Shown here one piece after another: positions 43,723 to 55,800 of a stretch of DNA of 64,000 nt; the stretch's first letter is position 1; each line of letters starts with the position of its first letter. The stretch covers positions 1 to 64,000 of the forward strand of contig JABSSW010000001.1 of the NCBI GenBank assembly GCA_018902385.1. The letters run 5' to 3'. A model generated the notes under the pieces. It was not told the origin of the DNA, did not search any database, and saw only the letters and a program-made list of their open reading frames with translations. The stretch is from Physcia stellaris (lineage: Eukaryota; Ascomycota; Lecanoromycetes; Caliciales; Physciaceae). The position numbers were made by a program, and so were the translations under genes.

Positions 43723-46215
43723 ATGGAGTCTGAGTACGCTCTGTCCGAAGCTTTCGCAGGTCGTATCGAAAAAGCATACTCTGGAACCGAAGTAGTCCCT
43801 ATATGGATAGGGGATGGCAACAAATTCTGGTACCGAAGAACAATACGCCCTTCTGAATCATGCTTTGTCTTCGTCGACCCAGAGCAGGGCATAAGGAGAC
43901 CAGCATTTGACCACGATCGGCTCGCCAAAGAGCTTAGCGATCGCAACATAGAAGCAAAAGCGCATACACTTCCCTTTACTTGGATTGATCCCAGCAACGA
44001 GAATGTTAAATTTCGCATTGGAGGTAGAAAGTTCCAATTCTCCCATGATTGCCGCTTGAGCGATTACGATGGGGATATCAATGAGGAGATTTTGAAGCCT
44101 TTGAGTCAAGAAAGAGTGTCTGAGCCTTTGAGTCAAGAAAGATTGTCTGAAGGATCCACTACCTCTACTGCAATCGACTTCGTCAACCTCACAGCACGAC
44201 CGGTCTCGCTAATCTGGATTGATTATGACGGAGAGCTGGTGACCTATGCAAAGGTCGAAGTTAGTCAACACAATCGGAGGCACAGTCATGTAGGACATGT
44301 CTGGCGAGTGGCCGATGCCGAGACAGGGATCATGATAGGGAGCTTCGTTGCTCAACTTCATGAGTCTGTCGTTATCATTGAAGATGATATGACAATTATC
44401 ACAAAACCAATGGACAACTGCACAAATAAGCAAAATATCAAGGAACGTGATTCTGACGACAACCTCAGCTCGGAACAGCCATCAAAAATTTTCGTGAAGG
44501 ACTACAATGTCTGGTATCGACAGACCGATCAAAAGGAAACGCAGCTTTCGACAAATGGGACCAAAGACAATGCCTTTGACGAATCAAAGATATATGAATC
44601 ACCAAATACGCCTTTCGTGGTTGTATATCAATACACGCCTCAAGAAGAGCACCTGATTTATCAAGTTGAGTCAAGCCCCAAAGACAGGGTTGAACCTCGC
44701 TTGCATCAATTTCAGTACCTGAAAGCCGGTGATAAAAACCGTTCCGACAGGCCGAGAATGTTTGATTTGACTAAAATGAGGGAAATTGAATTCTTGGATG
44801 CACGATTACAAAACCCTTTGGAGGTCAAGCACATAGGGTGGAGTCTTGACGGCAAAGAATACCGTTTCGGGTACAGTCAAGGCGATCAGATTGCTTACGT
44901 TATCGGTGTAAACACTAATGGTAATGTGCGGTACATTATCGAGGAGAAGAGCGATACCTTCATCGATTTCTATGACAAGGTTTATTGTGAGAAGGTCAAA
45001 GGTACCGAGGAATTAATTTGGGCTAGCGAGCGGGATGGCTGGAACCATCTTTACTTATTCGACCTAAAGCTAGGAAATTTGAAGAACAGATTAACTCAAG
45101 GGGAATGGGTCGTTCATAAGGTGGACAGAATCGAGGAGGATAACAGACGTATATGGATTACCGTGTTAGGTGTCATTAAAGGACAAGATCCCTACTACAA
45201 ACACTTGGCAAGGGTAAACCTCGATGGCTCAGAGTTCACGATCTTGACAAAAGGTGAAGGCACACATACCTGGAAATGGACTCGAGACCATACATATCTA
45301 ATCGATACCTGGTCTCGAGTGGATATGGCCCCCCAAACCGCCCTTCTAGACGCTGAAAATGGTCAAGCTATTCTCCAACTCGAAGAGAGTCCTAACTTAT
45401 ACCTTCTCCACAGTATTGGCTGGACACCTCCAATTCCTTTTTCTTCACCAGGACGAGATGACACTACTATGATCTATGGCATCATCATCATCCCTCCCAA
45501 CCTCGATCCCAACAAGAAGTACCCCATCCTCGAGGAAATCTACGCCGGGCCAACCAACTTCTCTGTTCCTAAAGCCTTCTCTACACACCCTGAGCTTTAC
45601 ACACTCGCTGCTCTCGGATTTGTGATTGTCCTCATAGATGGCATGGGTAAAAACTGGCGACACAAAGCGTTTCACGACGTGTGCTACAAGAACATCAAGG
45701 ATGCCGGCTTTCCAGATCGTATCGCATGGATGAAAGCTGCCGCGCGCATATATCCGTGGATGGATCTCAGTCGAGTGGGGATCTATGGATACTCAGCAGG
45801 CGGGCAGAATGCAATGGGGGCACTGCTGTGGCACGGGGATTTTTACAAGGCTGCGATGGCAGATTGTGGATGTCATGACCAGCGGATGAATATGCTGTGG
45901 TGGAGTGATCAATTTATGGGTCCATTAGCCGCGAACGAGGAGGCTTATAAAGCTAGCTCGAATGTTGTGAACGCGGGAAGGCTAAAGGGAAAGTTGATGC
46001 TAGTCGTTGGGGAGCTAGATAGGATTGTGGATCCGGCGAGTACGATGCAGGTTGTCAATGCACTGAATAAGGCGAAGAAACACCATGAGTTGGTGGTCGT
46101 GCCTGGTGGCGGCCATTGCGTTGGAACGACTGACTCGCATATCAGAGAGCGATGGAGGGACTTCTTCGTAAGGCATTTGATGGATGTGAACCCTCCAACA
46201 GCGAAGGAGGACTGA
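43723..46215 (+). CDS. S9 dipeptidyl-peptidase with embedded VHL-like domain
   Basis: An intronless gene of 830 residues starts at ATG 43723 (GACCATGG). The C-terminal alpha/beta hydrolase carries the full triad: Ser691 in GIYGYSAGGQ, Asp766 in VGELDRIVDP and His798 in GGGHCVG. The N-terminal part reads as a DPP-IV beta-propeller (WYRRTIRPSE...FVDPEQG; EFLDARLQNP; AYVIGV; DLKLGNLKNRLTQGEW). At about 150-220 lies IDFVNLTARPVSLIWIDYDG followed by RHSHVGHVWRVADAE, which matches the beta domain of VHL, the substrate-recognition part of a ubiquitin ligase. It is preceded by a short duplicated PLSQERVSE unit. No signal peptide is visible, so the enzyme may be intracellular. It probably removes dipeptides or cleaves short peptides. 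With OPT and PTR2 carriers nearby, peptide use is a sensible theme. Confidence 0.9.
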   Translation: MESEYALSEAFAGRIEKAYSGTEVVPIWIGDGNKFWYRRTIRPSESCFVFVDPEQGIRRPAFDHDRLAKELSDRNIEAKAHTLPFTWIDPSNENVKFRIGGRKFQFSHDCRLSDYDGDINEEILKPLSQERVSEPLSQERLSEGSTTSTAIDFVNLTARPVSLIWIDYDGELVTYAKVEVSQHNRRHSHVGHVWRVADAETGIMIGSFVAQLHESVVIIEDDMTIITKPMDNCTNKQNIKERDSDDNLSSEQPSKIFVKDYNVWYRQTDQKETQLSTNGTKDNAFDESKIYESPNTPFVVVYQYTPQEEHLIYQVESSPKDRVEPRLHQFQYLKAGDKNRSDRPRMFDLTKMREIEFLDARLQNPLEVKHIGWSLDGKEYRFGYSQGDQIAYVIGVNTNGNVRYIIEEKSDTFIDFYDKVYCEKVKGTEELIWASERDGWNHLYLFDLKLGNLKNRLTQGEWVVHKVDRIEEDNRRIWITVLGVIKGQDPYYKHLARVNLDGSEFTILTKGEGTHTWKWTRDHTYLIDTWSRVDMAPQTALLDAENGQAILQLEESPNLYLLHSIGWTPPIPFSSPGRDDTTMIYGIIIIPPNLDPNKKYPILEEIYAGPTNFSVPKAFSTHPELYTLAALGFVIVLIDGMGKNWRHKAFHDVCYKNIKDAGFPDRIAWMKAAARIYPWMDLSRVGIYGYSAGGQNAMGALLWHGDFYKAAMADCGCHDQRMNMLWWSDQFMGPLAANEEAYKASSNVVNAGRLKGKLMLVVGELDRIVDPASTMQVVNALNKAKKHHELVVVPGGGHCVGTTDSHIRERWRDFFVRHLMDVNPPTAKED

Positions 46216-47613
46216 GCACCTTAATACCTTTTCGACAGGTCGATTTTTGAGAACGTTCTCCAGGTAGCTCTCAGAACCAGAGGAGACCCTGTCTAGCCTG
46301 AGTCTTCCTCTAATTATACAGCTAGATTGATGTGCTTTGCATGCACAAATACCATAAAGTTAGCTGCTCTGGTTACAAATTTGTAAATATGAAGGTAGAG
46401 ACCAGGAGTACTGATAAATGAAGTGTATAACTACAACCTAGCATGTGCTGTAATTCAGAGCCGCTTCAAGTCACTAGGAGTTTCATACTTGTAGAGAAGC
46501 ACTATGGAACCATATTCTCTTAGCCACTGATGCGGGAAAAACGTCCGTGAAGCTCCCCTCATGACTATGCAAGGAATCTTGAATTGTCGTTACCGAACTA
46601 CCTGTCTCCCACACTGTTTCCATATCGTATACGTGCTTTCAAAAACTGATCGATGCATTTCATATACTAGATACGAATGAATTCATTGTCGGAGGCTGGT
46701 CTTAGCTTAGCTGGGGTCTGCTTATGGACGGACTATACCACCAATCAGGCTTTGTAGGCTTTCGACTTAATTGCGATTTTCTTGTCATCATTGAGCGATG
46801 CTAACGAACGTAAAAGTATAGCAGTACCTCCACAGCGTCACGTAACGCTCCACTTTCGTCCGCCAATTGGGCGTATGCCATGTTTGACCTCATAATTAAG
46901 TATGCAACCATGTGCAGAGTCCTGCTTACGGAGACCCGCACCAAAAGTCCTGATGTGCCAAGATGATTGAACTTTTAGGGTTAGAGGAGTAACAGCTGCC
47001 CCCGGCAGCGGGCCTTTGGCAGCTTAGGCATACCCCCACAATCTATTTAGATGCTTACTTCTGGCCCCTTTCATGACCCCCTGTTTTTAGCGCACATCAG
47101 GACTTTTGGTGCGGGTCTCCGTACAGACTCGCAGTCGCTTATCGGGATCGATCTTGGCATCCAGGAGCACGAAAAAGTGTTGCCGCTTTTGCGCCATGAT
47201 TCAACAAATGCAATGCATGGACATATGCAGTGCAACACATCATGAGACCTGGTGGTGACTTGACTCCCTCTCTCATTCGCGGCTGATCTGCGGCAGTGAG
47301 GGGTTTCATGTACCTCACGAAAACGTAAACAAATGAAGATACGGCATTGGTGGTGACCAAAATTCAACCACAGCAATGACTCAGGAGGGTGCAGCTCTTG
47401 CCAAGATGTCAATAAGACTTGACTGCCGCTTTACTTCCAAACTGCACTACTAAACCTTTCCGTCCATGTGCCTGCTCTAGCTCTACAGTGCACTAGACGA
47501 CCTCAAAATGGTTGGAACAGCTTACCTATATAAAGAAGACATGGACCCCATCTTGTTGTCGCAGAAAAGATATCGTTCACCACGTGGTATTGCTCGCCGA
47601 GGGAAAAGCAAAG
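46216..47613. other. Intergenic stretch containing a small TIR element
   Basis: Apart from the element at 46929-47121, no feature is supported. The last 150 bases are the likely promoter of the P450 gene; a TATATAAAG-like sequence occurs at 47525. Confidence 0.5.
46929..47121. mobile_element. 193-bp TIR element (MITE), TA target duplication
   Basis: The first 30 bases (CGGAGACCCGCACCAAAAGT then CCTGATGTGC) and the last 30 are perfect inverted repeats. TA immediately flanks both ends (46927-46928 and 47122-47123). The 133-bp centre codes for nothing. This is the structure of a non-autonomous Tc1/mariner-type element. Perfect ends suggest a young insertion. The ends do not match those of the element at 29573. 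Confidence 0.9.
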
Positions 47614-49756
47614 ATGTTTTCTTTCTTCTCGAATGATGTTCAAGATCACTTGATCAAAGGTGGCTTAGTCTTCCTATTGGTTATTGCTATCTCCTCAAAG
47701 TATATTTATCGCCTGACTTGGCACCCTCTTGCGAAATTCCCAGGACCAAAACTTGCTGCTGCTAGCAGCCTCTATGGGGCTTCTTTTGACTTGACAGGCA
47801 ACCCATCCTACATCAAGACATTCCCTGCTCTTCATGAAAGATATGGTGAGTGCTACTTCTTGTGTAACCACTGTCCAGCTTAATCGGATTAGGACCAATC
47901 ATCCGTGCTTGGCCAAATGAGTTGCACATTCGGGACCTAGAGGGCCATAGCCAGTCTGTCTTCACCCTTTCAACCCCGCCAAAGACTCTCTGACCAGAGT
48001 AGGATCTTCAAGACCGGGTCCAAGTTCGAAAAATGGGCTCCATTCTATGAGAACACGCCAATTGCAGGGAGCTTCGTCCTTGATCCGCGAGAAAACGCTC
48101 ACGCACGTCGGGCGATGCTGTCACCCAGCTTCACGCGCGAGAGCATTCGCCGCGCCGAGCCTCGAATAGCAAAGCACGTCACTCGCTTCCTGGACAAGCT
48201 CGGCCGCTATGCGCAAAGCGGCGAACCTGCAAATCTGTCAAAGGGATTCTTGTGCCTTACCAATGATGGTGTCATGGAGCAGATTTTCCAAAAGCCTTTT
48301 GGAGCGCTTGATGCTGAGGATTTCGACAGCGAGTTTACGGTACCGGTGCATGATTTCACGGCCATCACGCTGTGGCCGGAGTATTTCCCTAATCTCTTCA
48401 AGACGATATTCAAGCTGGTAGAGATGTTTCCCGACTGGGCGCTTGAACGGTGGCTTAAAGGTTTCGTAACTCAGAAGAAGTACCTGGAGGTGGGTGATTC
48501 CCTTTCTGCAGCCCCTTTGTCCCTGTCTGTTCTGAACCTCTCCTTCAAATAAGATGGTGGCATAAAGACAGCATCAAAAGTCCGCCGCGAACAATTGGGT
48601 CCTTCCACTTACTCTGCCTCCCGCCAGATGAGCCAAGATCGCATCGCATACCTCCAATCCGGGATCCCAGGACAAGATCGCCCAACAAGTGTCTTTGATA
48701 CCACGCTCCACCCCAACATCGAAAAAGGGCAATTCACCCCTCCAGTCAAACATCTAGCAGCAGATACCTTCGCATTCATCGTTGCCGGAACCGACACTAC
48801 CGCCACAGTGCTCACGACTGCTGTCTTCAACCTGTTGCACGGCCCAACTCATATGCTTGAACGGTTGAGGAGTGAGCTCAAGGAGGTGATATCTGATCGA
48901 GATACAACGGTGGATTGGTATACGTTGGAGAAATTGAATTATCTGGTATGTCGATGTGCTATCTAGCTTCTATGAGCCTATCAGCGAGCTGGCTGATCAT
49001 TTATTCTGAATGGAGTAGAGGGCGGTGATCAAGGAATCCCTCCGCCTCAGCTACGGCGTCCCCGGTCGCATCGCGCGCGAGGTCCCCAAGGGCGGCGCGG
49101 TCTTCTTTGGACAACATGTCCCGGCTGGTGTAAGTTTACTCATTCCCCTCTCGCTCCCCCACTTTTCCTCGATCTCCTCATCCACTAGGTCAGCTGCTAG
49201 AGGCGTAAAGTAGCATCCGTTTTCTCTAAATAACGTCTTTGAGCAGACTATAGTATCCTCAGGCATCTACATGCACAACATGAACCCCTCCGTATTCCCT
49301 TTCCCCCATGAATTTCGTCCTGAGCGCTGGCTGGACGGAGATCCGAGGCTGGATCAGTATATGTGCAGCTTTTCGAGGGGGACGAGAGCGTGTATCGGGA
49401 TGAAGTATGTAGCCCATTCATTTCCAAACCTCAACTCCCCCTCCACCCTCATACCTTTCTGCTGCTCCTTCGCCATTCGCGCAATCGCGTTGTCCCCCAT
49501 AGCCACTAATCTAGCCTTGCGTCCAACTGAGGCTGTCTGTCTATATTCGCATACGTTCTTGGTGAAGAGCATTGGAGATTAACATCCAAACGATAGTCTC
49601 GCCTACTGCGAACTCTATCTCACCCTCGCACATTTATTGCGTCGATACGAACTGCAGCTCTTCGAGACCACAGAAGACGATATGGACTGGAAGGATACGG
49701 TTGTGATCCTGAGGCGCGGATATCTTAGGGTCTTGGTGAAGGAAATGGAAAATTGA
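47614..49756 (+). pseudogene. Cytochrome P450 with one apparent frameshift
   Basis: Six exons are inferred (47614-47845, 47893-48493, 48572-48945, 49019-49129, 49247-49404, 49597-49756). The product has an N-terminal membrane anchor (GLVFLLVIAISSKYIY), a proline-rich hinge (KFPGPK), an I-helix AFIVAGTDTTATVL, a K-helix ESLR and a heme loop FSRGTRACIGM. All key P450 residues are there. It resembles the fungal P450s near trichodiene oxygenase (N-terminal WHPLAKFPGPKLAAAS; PNELHIRDL). Within exon two the frame breaks near 47985: it ends at CTCTGA, while one base over reads SDQSRIFKTGSKFEKWAPFY and continues normally. One extra base, real or an error, would explain it. It lies between the S9 peptidase and the OPT transporter. 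Confidence 0.8.
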
Positions 49757-50210
49757 GGTAGGCGCTAAGCTGGGGGGTGGGTGGTTGCGGAAAGTGTTTT
49801 TGAGCAGGGGGTGCAAAGAGATGAGGTGGGGTAGTCGAGAACAGGTGGAGAAGGTGAGAAGCAGTCGAATTGACTATTAGGGCAAAAGAGAGATCTCAGA
49901 ATTACCTTGAGGATGCGCGCGAACTCACTACTTGCGATACCAATCAAATGTCCTCTCATACCCTTGACCTACGATGTTCCACATGAACTTGGGGCCGGGA
50001 TAAGCTTGTTCTCATATGTTCTCTCACCGATCTTCTAGTAGTACGTAAAGTCTAGAATAGCTTGGCTAAACGGAGCGATCTTCGGAGCTGAACTGGAAGA
50101 ATGTGATCCGTGATACTCCGCGCCTCATAATACATGCAAGTCATCTATTCATGACTCCAATCCAAAGCTCTATGAGCTTCGAAGGAGAATCGTTATCTCT
50201 TCCAACTACA
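49757..50210. other. Intergenic stretch between convergent genes
   Basis: This contains the 3' ends of the rightward P450 and leftward OPT transporter genes. No gene or repeat is visible. Confidence 0.5.
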
Positions 50211-52847
50211 TCACCATACTGTAGGGCCATAGAATCTACCCGTAGCCGAGGGTGAAGGGTTCGGGGACTTGATTGCGGTGCCAAGGTTGTCCGCGTTGTT
50301 ATTAGCCACAGACACTCCCCACCAAGACGGCATACTAGTGTTGGTCAGATTCAAGGCGAGGATGATGAGGATCGTGCAAAGCGCCAAGCCAACATCCAGG
50401 CCTGCGGAGGTAATGTAGTTGAAGCGCATCCACCACCCACGATAGTTGTCCTTGATGTAGCGGTTGAATGTCCAGCCCACGATGCCCCAGGTGAGATAGT
50501 TCAATGGAGTCGCTGGAGGAATCTGACCGCTGCCGCCAAACCACAAAGCTGGCGAGGCGTACTTGATGTTTGACCGGGGCCAGATGCGTGCCATGATGTA
50601 GACAATGATTGGTGCCATGACCCCAGCAAGCCAGAACCACTGAAGGTTTGCGTAAATGCTGCCTGGAGAAAAGATCCTTTGCGGACCTATCAACCCCCAA
50701 ATGACTGAAGCATTGAAGAACACCCGACCATTGGGACAGTTGAATTTGTTCTTCTGGGCCCTGGTACAGATATCTTCAATATTGCCAAGAGCCCATTCTA
50801 AAACTCCGACCTGCACAATGCAAGCCCAGATTGTGGCAATCGTCTGGCCCATAAACATAGTTCGAGGAGGTATCTTCATGTATTGGCCCAATTTCAAGTC
50901 CTGGGCGAAATACAGTCCTTGAGCCATTGTAATGTAGCCGTATGTCTTGAATAGCATCATGGCAACGGGTCGACCAGGCTGGGCATACCCAGTGACGAAC
51001 TCTGTGAAGACGTTCAATCCTATTTGAATAGATGTCATACCTTGGATGAGGCCGATTGGAACAAACCATACCACGGCAATGATAATCGAGAGGAAGTAGC
51101 CCCACCAGTGCATATCTGTAGGATACCCGAGGCAGACGCCCAACCCCATGGCAAGCATCGCGACGAATAACCCCGCGTACCACCATTGAGGCACATCCTT
51201 ATACTTTTGCATCATACGCCAATGCACATCATCTTCATCGGACTTGATGAGGCGCATTCTACGCCAGAGATCCCGCCCGTGAAAGACGGCAGTCTGCACA
51301 AGCACTGATGCTATAGCAGCAAAAGACAGCCCGTAAGTCAGACCGAAAGTTGTCGATAAGAACAAAGGCGAATACGCTTGGTATTTCTTCAAATCCAAAG
51401 TATACTCTGGAGTAAGGATCTTGCTGACATTGTAGAGGTTTCCTGTGTTATCGTAGCTCTGGCTGTCCGACATCGGTAGATAGTCGGCATACCACGTGCC
51501 ACTGTAGTGGACTGGGATAGTCACAAGCCACCAGAATATGATAACTCCGATCATCGTATTTGCTATCGCATGCCAAGGAGGGATCAGAGGGCTGTACGCG
51601 TAGGCAGAAATCTGGGTCCAATCGAATGTTATTGGAAGTAGTGACACCCCAGTCCAGCCACCGAAAAGCTGGTTGACGACGACGTTGTTGGGGCGAATCC
51701 AGCAGGCAAAGGCGAAGACGCTGAGGAAGGGGGCGATGAAGCCTGGGAAGAAGTACCATGTGAAAGACGCGACTGTGACGATCAGGAAGTACTTATACCT
51801 TGAAATGGTCCAACCATTCGTTCGCGCAGGGTCAGTCTTGGACTGGTCATGTAGGCCGTGGAACAAAGCGGTGTTGATGAGAGTAGACGGCCAAATCATG
51901 GTAGCAGGCCAGACGAGCAACTTCCGAAAGACCCCAGCAAGCCCATATCCAGTCATCTGAGTCGAGAGACACAACAGAAGATTAAAACCCCAGCCGAAGT
52001 CCTGGCCATAGAAGCCTCTTTGGGCTGTGATAGTATCAGTGGCGTAGGCGACTCCACCAGCGACGTTGACGTTAGCCATGACAACAATCAAGGTATGCTC
52101 CTTGATATTGAACCTAATTGCACGGCCTGTATTAGCACAAAACCGCAGTAGGACGATGGAGTCATACCGGCCTGGATTGAGAGAGAAGGAGTGACCGAGT
52201 ACTGTAAATTTCCGAGAGGGCAGCGCATGGTACCAGGCCACTGCCAGAATATGCGTTAGCGATTTGAGAAAGAATCGAGTAGAGAGCAGAGGCATACCTC
52301 CCAACGGATAGGCAACCAGCTGCACTGTGAGGGACGTAATTACGATGGCGGGCTGTCGCAGGGCGAACAATGCATTGAGTCCTGAGGCGACAGTAGTCAA
52401 GAGCAGTCCTAAGGTCCATGCTCGAATGGTGTTGATAGGGAGATCTTCATCGTACTATTTGGTACTGGTCAGTAGCTGGACAGCAGTCGCGACTTATCCT
52501 AGTCATAAACTTACATTTTTCACTGCAGCACGAACTTCAGGGTATGGAGAGTTCTCAAGCAGTCCGTCGACCAAACCTATTTCCTGATGCGCATCGTGCT
52601 TTTCAGTAGCCTCCACGATGTCTTCCTTGAGCTCCTCAGGCAGGTTAGGGTCCCAATGATGCTTCTCCTTGATCTGCTTTAGTTGGGCGTTGGCCTCCAG
52701 CTCAGCCTCCTTCGTCACGTTTGCGCCGCTTGCTTGCGCAGTATTTTTCGTTTCACCGATACTGTCACTTGAGCCAGAGACAGGGCTTGTGGGCTCTGTG
52801 TCCGACTTGCTCTGGCCGAAGCCAAGCCGTTTCGTAAGGAATGACAT
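50211..52847 (-). CDS. OPT-family oligopeptide transporter
   Basis: Four exons on the reverse strand (52847-52515, 52454-52298, 52240-52168, 52113-50211) give 821 residues. A charged cytoplasmic N-terminus is followed by about 14 membrane segments. The OPT signatures NPG-FNIKEHTL (here NPGRFNIKEHTL, Arg where Pro is common) and LKLGQYMKIPPRTMF are present. The NPGRFNIKEH reading needs an acceptor at GCAATTAG; a nearer CAG acceptor breaks the frame. OPT carriers import tetra- and pentapeptides, glutathione or peptide-metal complexes with protons at the plasma membrane. With the S9 peptidase and PTR2 carrier in the window it suggests peptide scavenging. The start MSFLTKRL at 52847 is preferred over an ATG six codons upstream by similarity to family starts; both are possible. 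Confidence 0.92.
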
Positions 52848-55800
52848 TATGGCGATAGGGATCAAGGTTGGGAAAGATCAAGAGAAACTTGAGTTTTAAA
52901 TGGGCTTTGTGTTATCAAGACCAGCAACAGGGAAGCTCTGCGATTAGCGCATTCCAGGAAATGACAAGACCTCGGCCTTATCTTTCGATGTGAATCATCC
53001 ACGTGAATGAGGGTTTCCATATCCTAAGAAGCGTGTAACCTGCATCTCGGACGCACGACATACCGAGGTGATGTTGTAAACCAAGGAAGGAAGGGTATAT
53101 TATTCAACCAATCATATTCGGTACCTTAGGGGACATCAACATCTCCAGACTCTTGTACAACACTTCTACCCCTCATTTCAGACGTTCTTGATTGCAGATG
53201 GGGAATAAACCTGATGGGGACATTAAAGTACAGTGCATCGGTACAATGCGAGATAAGATAAGAACCTTCTTGAAGGGGATCCGCTGGAACGATTGGCTAA
53301 AGAACACCTCACGTAGCGAAGAGACTGATGCATTATCACCGAATAGGGAGATGCATGCATGTACAAGCATGACCGAGGAAAGCAGCATACGGAGTAGAGG
53401 AAATCGCTTCCAAATCGAGCATATCAGCTGCTCCGTTCAGATGGAGGTAACACCACAGGCCAGCGAAGTAGCAGCCAATTCCTGCCCAATATGTTCGTCG
53501 AGATTTGGACCGAGTCTGTGAGCTCGCCAGTTGCTGGTGCGCCCGATTACAATTGGGAATTCAAAGTGTTATTCTCCTTTAACAGACTTACATCCGACCG
53601 TAATTATACCATGCTATATGATGATTCGATAACTGTAGCTGGATCGTCCATGGTGGAAAAGAATCGATGGCTTAAAAGATCAGCAAAAAGCAAGGGGAAA
53701 TTTCCGCGCCAAGAAAGGGGGTCAATGTTTCACATAAAGTATTACGTCATTTAGTCTGAATCAAGGGTTACTCTAGGGTTCTGGTTGGTTTCCAATTTCC
53801 AATTTCCACACGAATTTGCCAGAGCCAAGAATAATTTGTATGTTCTAGAACCCTGTATGCGAAGTGATCGGAAATGTTTTGGTTTGCCGTGTGGTAACCT
53901 ACCTAACATTAGCTGCTGCTTTAGAGAAATCATTCGAAGCAGGAAGCAAGTTTTTCAGCGAATGTCAGCCCTGTGTTATCCTTATACTTGGACACAATAT
54001 GGGAAACATATGCATCGAATGACAGATCAGGAAATCGAAAATGGCGGCGTCGCAACAGATCAGATAAGTAAGGATAGGCTCTTCTCTATGTTTGCCCGGG
54101 TCGGAAATCAGGTACAATCTAGTACATGCATTGATCAAGAACCTACGGGGTTGATCTATCTCTTTATTATGGCCACGCCCGCCATTCGTACTATGGACAA
54201 ACAATTTGCATTCTGCGGGCGCCACAGAGAGTCCGGAAGGTTTTTCTCTATTAGAATCTGGCCCATTCATTCTTTTTAGTCTACTCAAATAGCAGGATAA
54301 TGTTTTCTCCAACCCATCTTACTTGATATCGGTGCAAGATTCGGAATCACTCGAGTTCCTGATCAAGATATTTACCAACCATCATTCTTGAACCACAGTG
54401 TACTTCATAAAGCCGACTCTGCTGTCTTCGTCGAAAACAACGTCAAAAGAAGTTGATCGCAATCCTACTTGCTGACCATCAACAAAAAGACAGGTAGCCG
54501 AAGGTCAGAACCCTCCTGCGCCACAAGCGTAGTCGGATTAGACATGTGGCATATCACACGAAAAGTAAAGAGACCATGGGCATCGATAACATCAAAAACG
54601 ACCTGAACAAAAATATCGAAGCTTCGTGATGAGATGCAGAATTGGAGTGATGAACGAAAGCTATTATGATTTAGATGGGATGGAAGAGAACATGGATATT
54701 TATTCGATGCTAAGAATTATCCTTCTACTTGAATATGAGGCTAAATGCATATGACCATCCTCTTCTGGTAGCATGAAGTACCAAAGTAAGGTATCTGCGA
54801 GTCTACTAATGCTTAATACAATCCTATAAACACAATATTCGAGACTAGTCTATTGAGTTTTATCTTACTCATCCTCTACATGAGTCTGGGTTCATATTAC
54901 GTTGGCCACCACTTTGACACCAATCCGATTTTAGTGCAGAAATACTCACCGTAAAGACTCATCGTTGACCATCTTCCTATCCTCAATACAGCGCTAGTCC
55001 ACGCATCCGCTGAGAATCCATACCTGTGATGGGCGACCACTGGGGCCGACTCTTTACGGAGCGGTCGCGATTGTTAAAGCATTGTGTAGGGGTCGAAGCG
55101 CTGGCGAGGTAGTGCCTAGGCGCAAACTACGTGACTAATTCATATACACACATCATGCTTCTACACAATAAAAGGCTAATCCACCGCTTTCCAAACCACA
55201 AAGTTTCAACAGAATTTTTACGCCAAAATTGTTAAAGCATGCCCTGTGCCAGGAACAAGGAATTCTCCACCAGAATTACTGCGCCTTTCGTCGAATCACC
55301 CTCACCACAACATCTTTCTTTGGCTCTCTTACCTTCCAAACCACCAAAATCAAGCACATGAAACATCCTCTATAATCATCATCAAGAAGTCCCTCGCCCG
55401 CATGCTTCTCACCTCCTCGGCTCTCACTTTCGAGGTGACAGCTATTCCTACATCCAACGATTTTCTTGCAAAGGGAATTGCGGACCCCGAGCCCCAGCCG
55501 TGCATCCCAAAATGAGCTTGTGAGAGGGGGACTGTGCCGCGTGAGGCAGTCCCGAATTTGGGGGAACGAAAATACCCACCGGACTGGAAGCACGCCGCAG
55601 TCCCGGATCTATAGGGTCGGACTTGGTCAGAGCTTGACTGGAAGCGCGAAGCCGAGCCGGAAACTTAAAAGGCTGACGAGCAGAGTGTAATTTTGTCTCT
55701 TTTCCCGCTCTACCAAGGCGGAGGCTAATTAGTAACGCGGTCCTGAACTATGTCTTGGAATACGGGAGAGGACGAGTGGGGATGCCGTCAGTGGAGGGGC

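Noticed and set aside
53198-53521. MGNKPDGDIKV frame as a possible small gene
   Set aside because: No recognisable domain, no good intron structure and no sign of conservation; left as gene-free sequence.
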